Of a stretch of 64,000 nt of DNA, positions 8,753 through 18,900 are shown piece after piece. The stretch spans positions 1 through 64,000 of the forward strand of contig JAFABC010000195.1 in assembly GCA_023426275.1 (NCBI GenBank), given 5' to 3'. The DNA is from Pseudomonadota bacterium. GTDB taxonomy: Bacteria; Desulfobacterota; Desulfovibrionia; Desulfovibrionales; Desulfovibrionaceae. Position numbers and translations under genes: made by a program. The notes beneath the pieces are model-generated. The model did not search any database. It was not told where the DNA came from and saw only the letters and a list, made by a program, of their open reading frames with translations. Every line of letters starts with the position of its first letter. The stretch's first letter is position 1.

Positions 8753-9330
8753 CTTAACCTTCTTGCATGGTTGTTTGTTGGCAGGACATGGTACAAGTTC
8801 GCAAAGATTCCCTTGCTCTTTGGTTTTCAAGGAATGCACTTTTTCTTTGGTGAAAAGATCCGGCGCTGGCTTTGAAACGACATGCTGGATATTTTTTTAC
8901 ACGGATTGGTTCGTGGTGGGCTCTTTTCGTGAGGAAAAAGGAAATATATGTATCATCATAAAACATTTTTTACTTTATTGGAGTCTGTACAGTAGGGGGG
9001 GTATTTCAATTTGTCCAATGCAAATTTTTTTGCACTTTAATAGTTTTTTGTTATACGGGAGGACAGCGTGGGTTTCCTGGTCGGGAGAAGGCGAAAACGG
9101 CCGTGCTCGCACTTGCGGGCGGGATGTGCGTTGCCTGTGAAGAAACAGGCGGCGCGGACGGGGCTGGCCGACTGGTTGCCAGGCAACCGTGAGCAATAGT
9201 TGCGCTTTGTCCGACGAATGTGGTGCCGGACCGGGCCGGAATGGATTTTTTCAACAGGCTTTCGGGATGCCTGCGCAGGCCTGGGCGCGCGTCGGATGAT
9301 GAGGCGTGCGGCGGGGGAGGGGAGTCGCGC
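8753..9330. promoter_or_regulatory. Divergent promoter region between barrel genes and LysR gene
   Basis: The first 300 bases are strikingly AT-rich against the GC-rich backbone, with runs of T around 8890-8990 and 9020-9050. The LysR-proximal half is GC-rich. Both divergent promoters should lie here. No credible gene is present. A stretch at 9012-9056 recurs upstream of the second sulfatase. Confidence 0.65.
9012..9056. promoter_or_regulatory. Putative LysR operator, shared with the second sulfatase locus
   Basis: An inverted repeat TGCAAA-TTTT-TTTGCA (9019-9034) sits inside a block that begins TGTCCAATGC and ends TTTTTTGTTATAC. The same start and end words with similar spacing occur at 43331-43374. 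An AT-rich interrupted dyad upstream of a LysR gene fits a LysR-box. Binding is inferred. Confidence 0.5.
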
Positions 9331-10272
9331 ATGGATATTACGCCAAGACATATCGAGCAGATCGAGGCGCTTCACCGGTACGGCAGTTTTTGTCGCGCCG
9401 CTGAAAAGCTGTGTATTTCCCAGCCGGCCCTGAGCCGTTCGATTCTCGTTCTCGAGGAAAAGCTCGGTATCAAGTTTTTTGATCGCACGCGAGGAAAGCT
9501 CGTCCTCACCCAATATGGCCGCATTGTCCTGAGCCGGGGGAGCGGCATCCTCAAGGAAATGCAACTGCTGCACAGGGACATCAATATGCTGCAAGGCGGC
9601 GAGCAAGGTGTCCTGAACATCGGCTGCGGACCAATCCCGGCGGAAACGCTGGCTGGCGACGCCATTGCCCGGTTCAACAAGCAGTATCCGCACATGACCG
9701 TCAAGCTTACGATTGATTATGTGCTGCAGCTGAAGAAGCTGTTGCACAACAGATGCATCGACTTTTTCGTGGCGGAAGCGTATAGACTGGACAATAAGCA
9801 AGAATATGAAGTGATCTCCATGCCGCAGCAACAGGGCTACTTCTGCTGTCGCAGGAATCATCCGCTTGCGGCGCGCTCTTTCATCACCTTCAATGATATT
9901 CTGGAATATCCAATGGCACTGATGTGGCTGTCGGATCGTATTTTTACCTTGTTCAGCAAACTGTCCGGCCTGGATATTCAGCAGACTGAAGATCTCAGGG
10001 CTGGATTTATTGAATGTAACAATGCGAATATCTTGTTAAACACAGTAATACATAGTGATGCGATCACGGCGACATCAAAGGAGATATTGGCTGAAAGCGT
10101 CTATCGTGATCATATTTTTCTTTTGCCGCTCGTCATACCGGAGTTCCGATCAGACTACGCAATCGTCAGCCTCAAGGCTTTTTCAACCATCCCGGCGATT
10201 ACCTATCTGAAAAAACTTTTTCTCGAGACCGCGGTGCGCAAGGTGCAATCCGGCGGGAGCGCGGGCGCGTAA
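9331..10272 (+). CDS. LysR-family transcriptional regulator
   Basis: The 313-residue protein has the standard LysR length. The start at 9331 follows a GGAGGGG site; an upstream in-frame ATG at 9220 would add a GC-rich leader with no family match. Residues 1-60 form the winged helix (HIEQIEALHRYGSFCRAAEKL, ISQPALSRSI, LEEKLGIKFFDRTRGKLVLT). The rest is the periplasmic-binding-protein-like effector domain. It is divergent from the outer-membrane barrel genes and probably controls them and itself. A decayed copy of its first codons, plus promoter sequence, occurs beside the second sulfatase (43464-43505), so this regulator type may be tied to sulfatase loci. The effector is unknown. Confidence 0.9.
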   Translation: MDITPRHIEQIEALHRYGSFCRAAEKLCISQPALSRSILVLEEKLGIKFFDRTRGKLVLTQYGRIVLSRGSGILKEMQLLHRDINMLQGGEQGVLNIGCGPIPAETLAGDAIARFNKQYPHMTVKLTIDYVLQLKKLLHNRCIDFFVAEAYRLDNKQEYEVISMPQQQGYFCCRRNHPLAARSFITFNDILEYPMALMWLSDRIFTLFSKLSGLDIQQTEDLRAGFIECNNANILLNTVIHSDAITATSKEILAESVYRDHIFLLPLVIPEFRSDYAIVSLKAFSTIPAITYLKKLFLETAVRKVQSGGSAGA

Positions 10273-10334
10273 CCGCCGCGTCATGGTGTGGCCCCGGAGT
10301 CGGGGAAAAGAGCGGGGCGCGCCAGGACGCCTTT

Positions 10335-11021
10335 TCAGGGCCGCCCTTTTTCGGAGGGATTCCCGTGCGAGGAAGGCGGTTCCGTGTTTTTAGGTCCTGC
10401 TTCTTCTGGGTCGAGCAGGCAGGTGAAAAGGGCCTGCAGGTGTGCCGCGAGCCCGGGCGCATCCGCCCCGACAAGCGCCGGCAGCGCGATGACGCGACGC
10501 ATCAGCAGAAACCCTACGACAACCGAAAGAAAAAGCGCCGCGCGCTCGGCGCCGCACGCTCCGGGCAGGACATCGATCAGGGGCTTCAGGTGACGCCGGG
10601 CGCTTTCGCGCAGGATCGACGCGGCCTGCGGGTTTGAAGCCGAGCGGATGAGCAGCAGAATGCCGTCGAGGGGGCTGAGTTCCCGCGCGGTCGGGTCCAC
10701 GACTTCAGCGGCCAGCGCCTGGGACAGCCGCGCCGTGTCGGCGCCGGACCTGGCGATCTCGTTGCGCAGGATGCCGGGGACCGACAACGTCGCCTCGACC
10801 ACTTCCTCGAACAACTTTTCCTTGGAACCGAAATACCGGCTGATAAGCATCGCCGTGACGCCCGCGTTCTGCGCGATCTCCCGCACGCCCACGCCGTCGT
10901 AGCCGCAGCGTGTGAACAGCTGTCGCGCCGAGTCCAGAATGGCCTGCCGGGTCATGGCGGCGTTGCGACGCGGTCGCGCCTGGCCCTGCGGCGTTTTCTG
11001 TCGGCTGGTGCGGTCGTTCAT
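10335..11021 (-). CDS. TetR/AcrR-family repressor of the AaeB-type efflux operon
   Basis: The 228-residue protein has its start at 11021 with AAGGA upstream. A basic N-tail (RQKTPQGQARPRRN) precedes the TetR helix-turn-helix (ILDSARQLFTRCGYDGVGVREIAQNAGVT, then ISRYFGSKEKLF). The C-terminal ligand domain is not assignable to a subtype. It is transcribed away from the FUSC/DUF1656/HlyD pump genes. Two matching palindromes in the gap (11137-11186) are likely its operators, giving autoregulation and repression of the pump. Confidence 0.9.
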   Translation of the reverse strand: MNDRTSRQKTPQGQARPRRNAAMTRQAILDSARQLFTRCGYDGVGVREIAQNAGVTAMLISRYFGSKEKLFEEVVEATLSVPGILRNEIARSGADTARLSQALAAEVVDPTARELSPLDGILLLIRSASNPQAASILRESARRHLKPLIDVLPGACGAERAALFLSVVVGFLLMRRVIALPALVGADAPGLAAHLQALFTCLLDPEEAGPKNTEPPSSHGNPSEKGRP

Positions 11022-11136
11022 CCCCGGTCCTTCCCCCTTGGCCGCTGTCGCGGCGGACAGGGGCAAAGGCACGGTCGCACGAATGCTTGCCCCAAAGCAA
11101 CCAGTCCCTTGTCGCCCGGCGCTGTCCCGAGGGCTC

Positions 11137-11186
11137 TTTGTCTACAGCTGTAGACAAACACCGCAAGCAAGTCTACACTTGTAGAC
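11137..11186. promoter_or_regulatory. Paired TetR-type operators
   Basis: Site 1 is a perfect 22-bp palindrome at 11137-11158 with core GTCTACAGCTGTAGAC. Site 2, GTCTACACTTGTAGAC at 11171-11186, has identical 7-bp half-sites with a 2-base asymmetric centre. The centres are 31 bp apart, about three helical turns, so both face the same side of the DNA. They lie in the 344-base gap between the TetR gene and the divergent pump operon; nothing else stands out in that gap. Confidence 0.8.
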
Positions 11187-11365
11187 AGATTGGCCGGACG
11201 AACGGTCACGACGGCGAAACAAGGTGTTTTCATTCGATATTGCAAAGGAAAAAGCGCACCGCGCCAGATCGGTTCCGACGCACGCCCGGCACGACGGGCG
11301 CTGTTCCCGCCCACCCGGGCCGCGTCACCTTCACGAATCCTCTCGCGTCGCTCCACAACCGTATC

Positions 11366-13516
11366 ATGAACCAACGCTCCTTTGCGGCCAGGGAAGCCGT
11401 CAAAACCGGCCTCGCCATGGCCGTGGCCTGCGGATGCGCCATGGCGCTTGGCTGGTCGAATCCCTATTGGGCCTGCATCGCCGTGGCGGTGGTCAGTCTG
11501 CCGACCGTGGGCGAATCGCTGCAAAAATGCGTGCAACGCCTCTGGGGGACCATTGCCGCGGGTGGCGTGGCGCTCGCCTGCCTGGCGCTTTTTCCCCAGG
11601 AGCGCTGGCCCTTCATCGCCTGCATCGCGGGCTACGTCGGCCTGTGCGCCTACAGGATCACGACGTCGCGAAAGGTCTACTTCTGGTTTCTCAGCGGCTA
11701 CGTCAGCCTGCTCATCGCGGCGGCCATCATCGGGACGAGCGCGCAGCAGGCGTTTGACACCGCCATGCTGCGGCTCCAGGAAACGGGACTCGGCATCCTC
11801 GCCTATGCCCTGGTTTCGGTGTTTGTCTGGCCCCATCGCAGCGCGCCGGACCTGGACGCCACGGTCAAAAGCCTGCTCGGCGTGCAGGCGAAAATCACCC
11901 ATCGTTCCTTTGCCCTGCTGCGGGGGAACGCTGCCGACGATGCGCCCGACACGCTGCTGGGGCTGGGCGACCAGTTGCTGGCCTTGTTGCGCCGCCGTTT
12001 GGATGCCGCCGGCATGGAATGCCTGGAGGTCCGCGAACTGCGCAACTGGTGGATGCGGGTGGTCGCGGCGCTGGAGGCCATGCAGTCCTCCCTGCGGCTG
12101 TGGCAGGAGAGCCTGCCGGAACTCCGGCATATCGATCTGGACGCCGTGATCCCGAATTTCCCACAACTGCAGGCAACCATCCATGCCCGCTTTCTCGAAC
12201 TCCAGGGCATCCTGGAAGGCGGGAATCCCGATCCTGGGCCGGCGCCCTCCTGGCCATCGCAAGAAGAGCGCCTCGCTTCGCTGTCCCATCTCCAACGGGC
12301 CGCCGTGTTGACCCTGCTTACGGCCCTGCACCGCGTCGAGGCGGCAAGCCGCAACCTCGCGGACAGCCTTCGCGCCCTCAAGGGGGACCGTTCCGGGCGC
12401 GCGTTGCCGCCGGCCGCCGTGCGCCCGGGTCCCGCGCGCAGGGCCGATGCCGACAGCTACGCGGCGCTGGCGCGGGGGATGGCCGCCGTGTGGCTCGCCG
12501 CGTTTCTCTGGATCACGGTCGATCCGCCGGGACATCTGGCGTTCGTCGTCTTTGTCGGATTGTTCACGCTCATGGGCGTCATGGCCCCCCAGATGGACTG
12601 GCTCAAATTCCTCTTCGTCAACCTCGTCGGGGTGGTCATTGCCGCCGTCCTCTATGTGTTTGTCATGCCGCGCCTTGCGAGCCCCTGGGAATTCCTGGCC
12701 TTGCTGGCCGCGCTGACCGCGGGCATCTCCTTTATCTCCTGGTATCCCCGGCTGGCGGGCCTGAAGCTGGCCGGTATCGTGCCCTTTATCATGATGACCG
12801 ACATCCAGAACCGCCAGACCTACGACTTCGCCCTGTTCGTCAACAATGCCGCCGCCATGGTCCTGGGTATCCTCATGACCGCCGCCCTCGCCAACCTCCC
12901 GTTCCCGTCGCGGCCGGAACGGATGTTCGAACGGGTCATGCGCCGTTTTTTCCGGCAGGCGGAATCGTTTCTGTCGGTTTGCCGCGCCGCGCCGCTGGGA
13001 GCCAGGGAAAAACGCCGCCTCGGGGATTGCCTGGCGTCGTTGCGGCTGTCCGCGGGCAAGCTCGGCGGCTGGGTCAACACCGTGGAGGAGACCCCCCTCG
13101 GTCCGGGCGCGAAGGCGCGGGCGGCCGCCCTGGCCGCCAGCCTCAATTCCATTGCCAACAGTTTGCAGTTGCTCGCCGAAGTCCGCGCCGAGCTCCCGCC
13201 CGACCCGGCCGGCAGCAATCGGGATTTCCAATCCTGGCACGAGACGTTGCTCCTGGCCGTGCGCCATTGGGGGCGCGCCCCGCGCACGGCCGCATCGGAA
13301 GCCACCGCCCTGGCGCGGCTGCGAAACGCGTATGGCGCCATCGGACACGGAATCGAGGCCGCCTTCGAGACTGCCACGGCGCGCTTCCCGCCAGAAGGGC
13401 ACATCGGCGCCTACCGGCTGCTCGGCGGCTACCGCAGGGCGCATCGGGCCTTGCTCGACCATGCCGCCCTGTCCGCGGACTTCGACTGGGCGCGGTGGCA
13501 GGAAAATCGTTTCTAA
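11366..13516 (+). CDS. FUSC-family inner-membrane exporter (AaeB-like)
   Basis: The 716-residue protein matches the aromatic-acid exporter/FUSC layout. An N-terminal membrane half (AVKTGLAMAVACGCAMALGW, later AAAIIGTSAQQAF) is followed by a roughly 250-residue cytoplasmic stretch. A second membrane half comes next (AVWLAAFLWITV, FVVFVGLFTLMGVMAP, FVNLVGVVIAAVLYVF), then a helical tail. The ATG at 11366 is chosen because the family homology begins there; no good RBS is visible, and an upstream start in the same frame cannot be excluded. Known relatives export p-hydroxybenzoate and similar acids with AaeA. The next two genes complete such a pump, and the divergent TetR with its operators suggests inducible expression. 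Confidence 0.85.
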   Translation: MNQRSFAAREAVKTGLAMAVACGCAMALGWSNPYWACIAVAVVSLPTVGESLQKCVQRLWGTIAAGGVALACLALFPQERWPFIACIAGYVGLCAYRITTSRKVYFWFLSGYVSLLIAAAIIGTSAQQAFDTAMLRLQETGLGILAYALVSVFVWPHRSAPDLDATVKSLLGVQAKITHRSFALLRGNAADDAPDTLLGLGDQLLALLRRRLDAAGMECLEVRELRNWWMRVVAALEAMQSSLRLWQESLPELRHIDLDAVIPNFPQLQATIHARFLELQGILEGGNPDPGPAPSWPSQEERLASLSHLQRAAVLTLLTALHRVEAASRNLADSLRALKGDRSGRALPPAAVRPGPARRADADSYAALARGMAAVWLAAFLWITVDPPGHLAFVVFVGLFTLMGVMAPQMDWLKFLFVNLVGVVIAAVLYVFVMPRLASPWEFLALLAALTAGISFISWYPRLAGLKLAGIVPFIMMTDIQNRQTYDFALFVNNAAAMVLGILMTAALANLPFPSRPERMFERVMRRFFRQAESFLSVCRAAPLGAREKRRLGDCLASLRLSAGKLGGWVNTVEETPLGPGAKARAAALAASLNSIANSLQLLAEVRAELPPDPAGSNRDFQSWHETLLLAVRHWGRAPRTAASEATALARLRNAYGAIGHGIEAAFETATARFPPEGHIGAYRLLGGYRRAHRALLDHAALSADFDWARWQENRF

Positions 13517-13539
13517 CCATGTCCCCCAAGGAGTGCTCC

Positions 13540-13752
13540 ATGTTGGCCACACCGAGCGAAGTCAGTCTCGGCGGGGTGTATATCCCCCCATTGATGCTTT
13601 CGGGCGTCCTGGGGCTGCTGGCCGCCTATGGCATCGCCCGGCAGCTTGTCAGACGCCGGTTGTCGCGGTTTTTCGCCGCGCCGCCCCTGGTCTTCGTCGC
13701 CCTCGTGATCATCTGCAGCGGCCTTATCGAAACCTTTCTCATAGCCGGATAA
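13540..13752 (+). CDS. DUF1656 small membrane protein (AaeX-like)
   Basis: The 70-residue protein has two predicted membrane helices (LMLSGVLGLLAAYGIA and PPLVFVALVIICSGLIETF) and the family hallmark SLGGVYIPPLM near the N-terminus. The start at 13540 is preceded by AAGGAG; another ATG at 13519 would add seven residues. DUF1656 proteins regularly sit between or beside FUSC exporters and HlyD adaptors, and their exact role is unknown. Gaps of 23 and 5 bases to its neighbours indicate one operon. Confidence 0.88.
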   Translation: MLATPSEVSLGGVYIPPLMLSGVLGLLAAYGIARQLVRRRLSRFFAAPPLVFVALVIICSGLIETFLIAG

Positions 13753-13757
13753 GCCCC

Positions 13758-14840
13758 ATGAAACGTGTTCTCCGTATCGGTCTGACCTCCGTCGTCGTGC
13801 TCGCCGCCCTTGCCATGATCGGTTTCAAATACCGGCAATACGTCCGCAACCCCTGGACCCGCGACGGCCGGGTGCGCGCCAACGTCGTCCAGATCACGCC
13901 CCGCATCTCGGGTCCGATCGTGGAGATACCCGTTCACGACAACCAGCTTGTCCACAAGGGCGATCTGCTTTTCCGCGTCGATCCCAGAACGTTTCAGGCC
14001 GCGTACGAGCAAGCCCGGGCCAACCTCGACAAGACGCGGGATCAGATCCGCAACCTGGAGCAGCAGGTGAAAAGCGCGGAAGCCGCTTTGCAGCAAAGCG
14101 GGACTTCCGTGCGCAACGCGGCATACGGCGTCACGAGCGCCAAGGCCCATTTCGACGAGCAGGAAAAGGATCTGGCCCGCTATCAGGCCCTGCTGGCCAG
14201 CGGCAGCATCGCCAAGCGGGATTTCGACCTCGCCAGGGAAAGCGAGATCGCGGGGCAGGCGAGCCTGCATCAGGCCGAGGCCCAGTTCGACAAGGCCAAC
14301 GCCGCCAAGACCCAGGCGGAAGCCGAACTGGCCCGGACAAAAGCGGCTCTGGGCGCGGCCGGCGCGGACAACGCCCTGCTGCGCGAAGCCCAGGCCCAAT
14401 GCGAACAGGCCAGGCTCAATCTCGAATTCACCCGGGTCACGGCGCCGGTGGACGGCTACGTGACCAACCTGGATCTGCGGCTCGGCAGCCAGGCCGTGGC
14501 CAACCAGCCCCTCTTGGCCTTGGTGGACGCCGACAGCTACTGGGTCGCCGGCTATTTCCGGGAGAGTTCCATTGCCGCCATCAAAAGCGGCGACGACGCC
14601 GTGGTGACGCTGATGACCTACCCCGACGCGCCTCTGGCCGGCGTGGTGGAGAGCGTCGGCCATGGCATCGCCCAGGAGGACGGCGCCTCCGGCCAGGACC
14701 TGCTCCCCAACATCAGCCCGACTTTCGAGTGGATTCGTCTGGCACAGCGGGTCCCGGTCCGGGTGCACATCACCAGGAAGCCGGAAAACGTCGTCCTGCG
14801 CGTGGGCACGACCGCGTCCGTGCTCGTCATGACCCGGTAG
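13758..14840 (+). CDS. HlyD-family periplasmic adaptor (AaeA-like)
   Basis: The 360-residue protein has a single N-terminal membrane anchor (LTSVVVLAALAMIGF). A barrel-sandwich half follows (DGRVRANVVQITPRISGPI, then DNQLVHKGDLLFRVDP). A long coiled-coil hairpin at about residues 75-215 is rich in Ala, Gln and Lys. The second lipoyl half begins TRVTAPVDGYVTNLDLRLGSQA. It would bridge the FUSC permease to an outer-membrane channel. It is the last gene of the B-X-A ordered operon, whereas E. coli has the order X-A-B. Confidence 0.9.
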   Translation: MKRVLRIGLTSVVVLAALAMIGFKYRQYVRNPWTRDGRVRANVVQITPRISGPIVEIPVHDNQLVHKGDLLFRVDPRTFQAAYEQARANLDKTRDQIRNLEQQVKSAEAALQQSGTSVRNAAYGVTSAKAHFDEQEKDLARYQALLASGSIAKRDFDLARESEIAGQASLHQAEAQFDKANAAKTQAEAELARTKAALGAAGADNALLREAQAQCEQARLNLEFTRVTAPVDGYVTNLDLRLGSQAVANQPLLALVDADSYWVAGYFRESSIAAIKSGDDAVVTLMTYPDAPLAGVVESVGHGIAQEDGASGQDLLPNISPTFEWIRLAQRVPVRVHITRKPENVVLRVGTTASVLVMTR

Positions 14841-14977
14841 GCCCGTTGCGTGGTCTCGTTGGCGCGCCAGCCGGGCAGCCGCCGCAAGGCAGCGGCCCGT
14901 TCCCTGCTGCGGCTGCCTCCGTCGGGTCCGCTATCTCCCTGCGCCCTGACGCGCGCGATTGTCGGACGCTCTCTTTT

Positions 14978-15820
14978 TCAGTGGGAGATGAACAATGGCA
15001 CCTGTTCCGAATCCAGCAAGGTGCGGGTCACTCCGCCGAAAACGGCTTCGCTGATGCGGGCTCTGCTGTAGGCGCCGAAAACGAGAAGGTCCCCGCCGCG
15101 TTCGGTCGTTTCCCGCAGGAGGACCTCCGCGACGGGTTTCCCTTGCGAGGCGACGCACCGCACCTCCACCGGAACCTGATGGTGCACCAGATAGCCCGCG
15201 ATATCGGCGCCGGGCACTTCGCCGTGCCGGTCCTCATCGCTGTCGGGATCGACGATCAGCAGGTCCACGGCCTCGGCCGCGGTCATCAGGGGCAGCGCGT
15301 CGGCCAAGGCGCGGCGGGCCTGGCGACTGGCATTCCAGGCCATGACGATGCGGCGGCCGACGGTCTCGCCGCTCCAACCCTCTGGCACGATCAAAAGCGG
15401 CATGCCGGTTCTGTCCAGCACCTGCATGGCCGACCACATCAGCGGCGCGCCGATCGCGGGGTTCCCCACGACAAGCAGGTCGCAGTAGAGCGCATGCAAC
15501 GAGGCTTCGCCGCCGCTTTGACTATAGGGAACGACACGGAATTCCGCGTTGATGTCATGGCGCGCCGCTGTCCTGGCCAGGAATTTCCCGGCGTGCGTCA
15601 GCCGCTCCACCTCGGATTGCTGCCGCCGTCTGATGACGTCCTTGACGGCGTCACCGCGCGCGAACGCGTTTGCCGGGACGCTGTTGTCCTCGGCGGCGGA
15701 GGATATTCCGATCAGATGCGCGTCCTGCCTCTTCGCAAGACAGGCGGCAATCTCAAGAAGCTTGCGTCCGCTGGCGCTGGTGTCGAAGAACACGGCGATT
15801 TCTTTGAGCATGTGCGACAT
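14978..15820 (-). CDS. Universal stress protein, tandem UspA domains
   Basis: The 280-residue protein contains two Usp-like halves. The first starts MLKEIAVFFDTSASGRKLLEIA and includes DLLVVGNPA. The second includes GRRIVMAWNASRQARRALADAL and DLLVFGAYSRARISE, followed by GGVTRTLL near the C-terminus. Tandem Usp proteins bind nucleotides or respond to envelope and redox stress. The start at 15820 has GAGG upstream. It lies 122 bases downstream of the AcrB gene on the same strand and could be co-expressed with the pump. The region to the convergent hlyD-type gene holds an inverted repeat (14874-14882 with 14909-14917) but no U-run. Confidence 0.9.
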   Translation of the reverse strand: MSHMLKEIAVFFDTSASGRKLLEIAACLAKRQDAHLIGISSAAEDNSVPANAFARGDAVKDVIRRRQQSEVERLTHAGKFLARTAARHDINAEFRVVPYSQSGGEASLHALYCDLLVVGNPAIGAPLMWSAMQVLDRTGMPLLIVPEGWSGETVGRRIVMAWNASRQARRALADALPLMTAAEAVDLLIVDPDSDEDRHGEVPGADIAGYLVHHQVPVEVRCVASQGKPVAEVLLRETTERGGDLLVFGAYSRARISEAVFGGVTRTLLDSEQVPLFISH

Positions 15821-15942
15821 AGGAACCTCGCTGTGCGGGCTGGCGGCCTTTTGGTCCGCCGTGGCCATGGGGGTTGGACGATGCTGTCCGCCGCCGGGGG
15901 AACACACGCCGGCGTCAGGGGCCGCCAGATCGGTACGCGCGA

Positions 15943-18900
15943 TCATGGACGCTCTTCCGGCGTCGGGCCGGACGGCGTTTCCTCGGCGTGTGTCCGGCGG
16001 CGCTTGCGGTCGAACAGGCGGACGACCACCACGAAGAACAGCGGCACGAAGAAAATCGCCAGCACGGTGGCGGTCACCATGCCGCCGATCACACCGGTGC
16101 CAATGGCGTGCTTGCTGCCCGAACTGGCGCCGCTGGCGATGGCCAGCGGGATAACGCCGACGGTGAAGGCCAGGGAGGTCATGATGATCGGGCGCAGGCG
16201 CAGACGGGCGGCTTCGACCGCGGCCTCGCGCAGCGACTTGCCCTGCCTTTCGGACAGTTCGCGCGCGAATTCGACGATCAGGATCGCGTTTTTCGCGGAC
16301 AGGCCGATGGTGATCAGCAGGCCGACCTGGAAGAACACGTCGTTGCCGAGTCCCCGGAAGAGCGTGGCGGCGACCGTGCCGATGACGCCGAGCGGCACCA
16401 CCAGCATGACCGAGAACGGGATCGACCAGCTCTCGTAAAGGGCGGCCAGACAGAGAAACACGATCAGCAGCGACAGCGCGTACAGGGCCGGTGCCTGGGC
16501 ACCGGACAGGCGTTCCTCGTAGGACAGCCCGGTCCAGGCCAGACGGATGCCCTTGGGCAGTTTGGCGGCAATATCCTCGACGATGGACATCGCCTCGCCC
16601 GAACTCGTGCCCGGCGCCGGCGCGCCGAGGATCTCCACGGCCGGCACACCGTTGTAGCGTTCCAGTTTGGGGGAGCCGTAGATCCACTTGCCGGTGGCGA
16701 AGGCGGCAAAGGACACCATCTGGCCGGCGCTGTTGCGCACGTACCACTTGTCGAAGTCCTTCGGGGAGATGCGCGATTCCGGGATGCCCTGGATAAAGAC
16801 CTTTTTCACGCGGCCCTTGTCGATGAAGTCGTTGACGTAGGACGACCCCCAGGCGGCGGACATGGTCGCGTTGACATCGGACAGGCTCAACCCCAGGGCC
16901 CGCACCTTCTCATCGTCGATCAGCACCTGGAACTGGGGCTCGTCGTTCATGCCGTTCGGACGAATGAGGGTCAGGACCGGATTGCGCGCGGCCGTGCCGA
17001 GAAACTGCGCCCGCGCCTGCATGAGCTTTTCATGGCCGAGCCCGCCCTGGTCTTCCAGGTAGAAGTCGAAGCCTGTGGCGTTGCCCAGTTCCTGCACCGA
17101 CGGCGGCACCATGGCCAGCACGGTGCCTTCCTTGATCTTGCTGAAGCGGGCCATGGCCCGTCTGGCCAGTTCGAACACGCTCATACTGCGTTCGTTCCAC
17201 GGCTTGAGCCCGACAAAGGCGATGCCCGACCCCTGGCTGCGGCCGGCGAAGTTGAAGCCGGTGACGGTCATGACCGAGGCGACGGCTTCGCCTTCGTCGT
17301 GGAGCAGGTAGTCGGATACCTGCGCCAGCACGGCCTGGGTCCGCTCGGCGCTGGCATTGGGCGGCATCTGCACCTGCACCAGCATGGTGCCCTGGTCCTC
17401 GTCAGGTAAAAACGAGGTCGGGATCTGCGGGAAGAGCACCACCAGCAGGGCCACGATCACCAGGTAGGCGGCCATGCCGCGCTTGCGCACCCCGAGCAGG
17501 CGCGCCACGCTTCCCTCGTAGCGGCGGGCGCTGTTGTCGAACCAGCGGTTGAACCAGCCGAAGAAGCCCTTTTTTTCGTGGTGCCCGTGGCTGACGGGCT
17601 TGAGGATGGTCGCGCACAAGGCCGGGGTGAAGATGATGGCCACCAGCACCGACAACCCCATGGCCGAGACGATGGTGATGGAGAACTGGCGGTAAATGAC
17701 CCCGGTGGAACCGCCAAAAAAGGCCATCGGCACGAACACCGCCGACAGCACCAGTCCGATGCCGATCAGCGCGCCGGTGATCTGGTCCATGGACTTGCGC
17801 GTGGCCTCCACCGGCGAGAGCCCTTCCTCGGCCATGAGCCTCTCCACGTTCTCGACCACCACGATGGCGTCGTCCACAAGCAGGCCGATGGCCAGCACCA
17901 GACCGAACATGGTCAGGATGTTGATGGTAAAGCCGAAGGCCGCCATCAGCCCGAAGGTGCCGAGCAGCACCACCGGCACCGCCAGCGTCGGGATCAGGGT
18001 GGGGCGGAAGCTCTGCAAAAACAGGAACATCACCAGGAAGACCAGCACGACCGCCTCGATCAGCGTGTGCACCACGCCCTCGATGGATTCGCTGATCACC
18101 GGCCCGGTGTCGTAGGGGTAGACGATCGTCATGCCCTTGGGGAAGGTCGTCTCCAGGTTCTTGAGCGTGGCGCGCACCCTGGCGATGGTTTCCAGCGCAT
18201 TGGCGCCGGTGGCCAGACGCAGGGCAATGCCGGCCGAGGGCTGGTTGCCGTATTTGGAGCTGACGGAGAAGTTTTCCGCGCCGAGTTTGACCTTGGCGAC
18301 ATCGCGCAGGCGCACCTGCGAGCCGTCGGTATTGACCTTGAGCAGGATGTTTTCGAACTGCTCCGGGGTCTGGAAGCGGGTCTTGCCGATGACCGTGGCG
18401 TTAAACTGCACGCCCGAGCTCGTGGGCAGGCCGCCGAGCTGGCCGGAGGAGACTTGCACGTTTTGCGACTGGATCGCGTTGGCGACGTCCACCGGCGTCA
18501 GGCTGTAGCTGTTGAGCTTGGCCGGGTCCAACCAGATGCGCATGGCGTTTTGCGCGCCCATCACCATGAAGTCGCCGACGCCCTGGGTGCGCGACAGCGG
18601 GTCCTGGAGGTGGGAGACGATGTAGTCGCCCAGATCGAAGGCGCTCATGGCGCCGTCCGTGGAGATCAGCCCGATCACGAGCAGGAAGTTGATCTGGTAC
18701 TTGACCACGCGGATGCCCTGGGACTGCACTTCGCTGGGCAAAAGCGGCGTGGCCAGCGACAGCTTGTTTTGCGTCTGGACCTGGGCGATGTCCGGATTGG
18801 TGCCCTGGTTGAAGGTGACGGTGATGCTGAAGCTGCCGTCGGCATTGCTGGCCGAGCTGATGTAGCGCAGCCCGTCCAGGCCGTTTAGCTGCTGCTCGAT

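Noticed and set aside
14874..14917. Inverted repeat as terminator between the HlyD-type gene and the Usp gene
   Set aside because: The 9-bp arms are 26 bases apart and no T-run follows on either strand.
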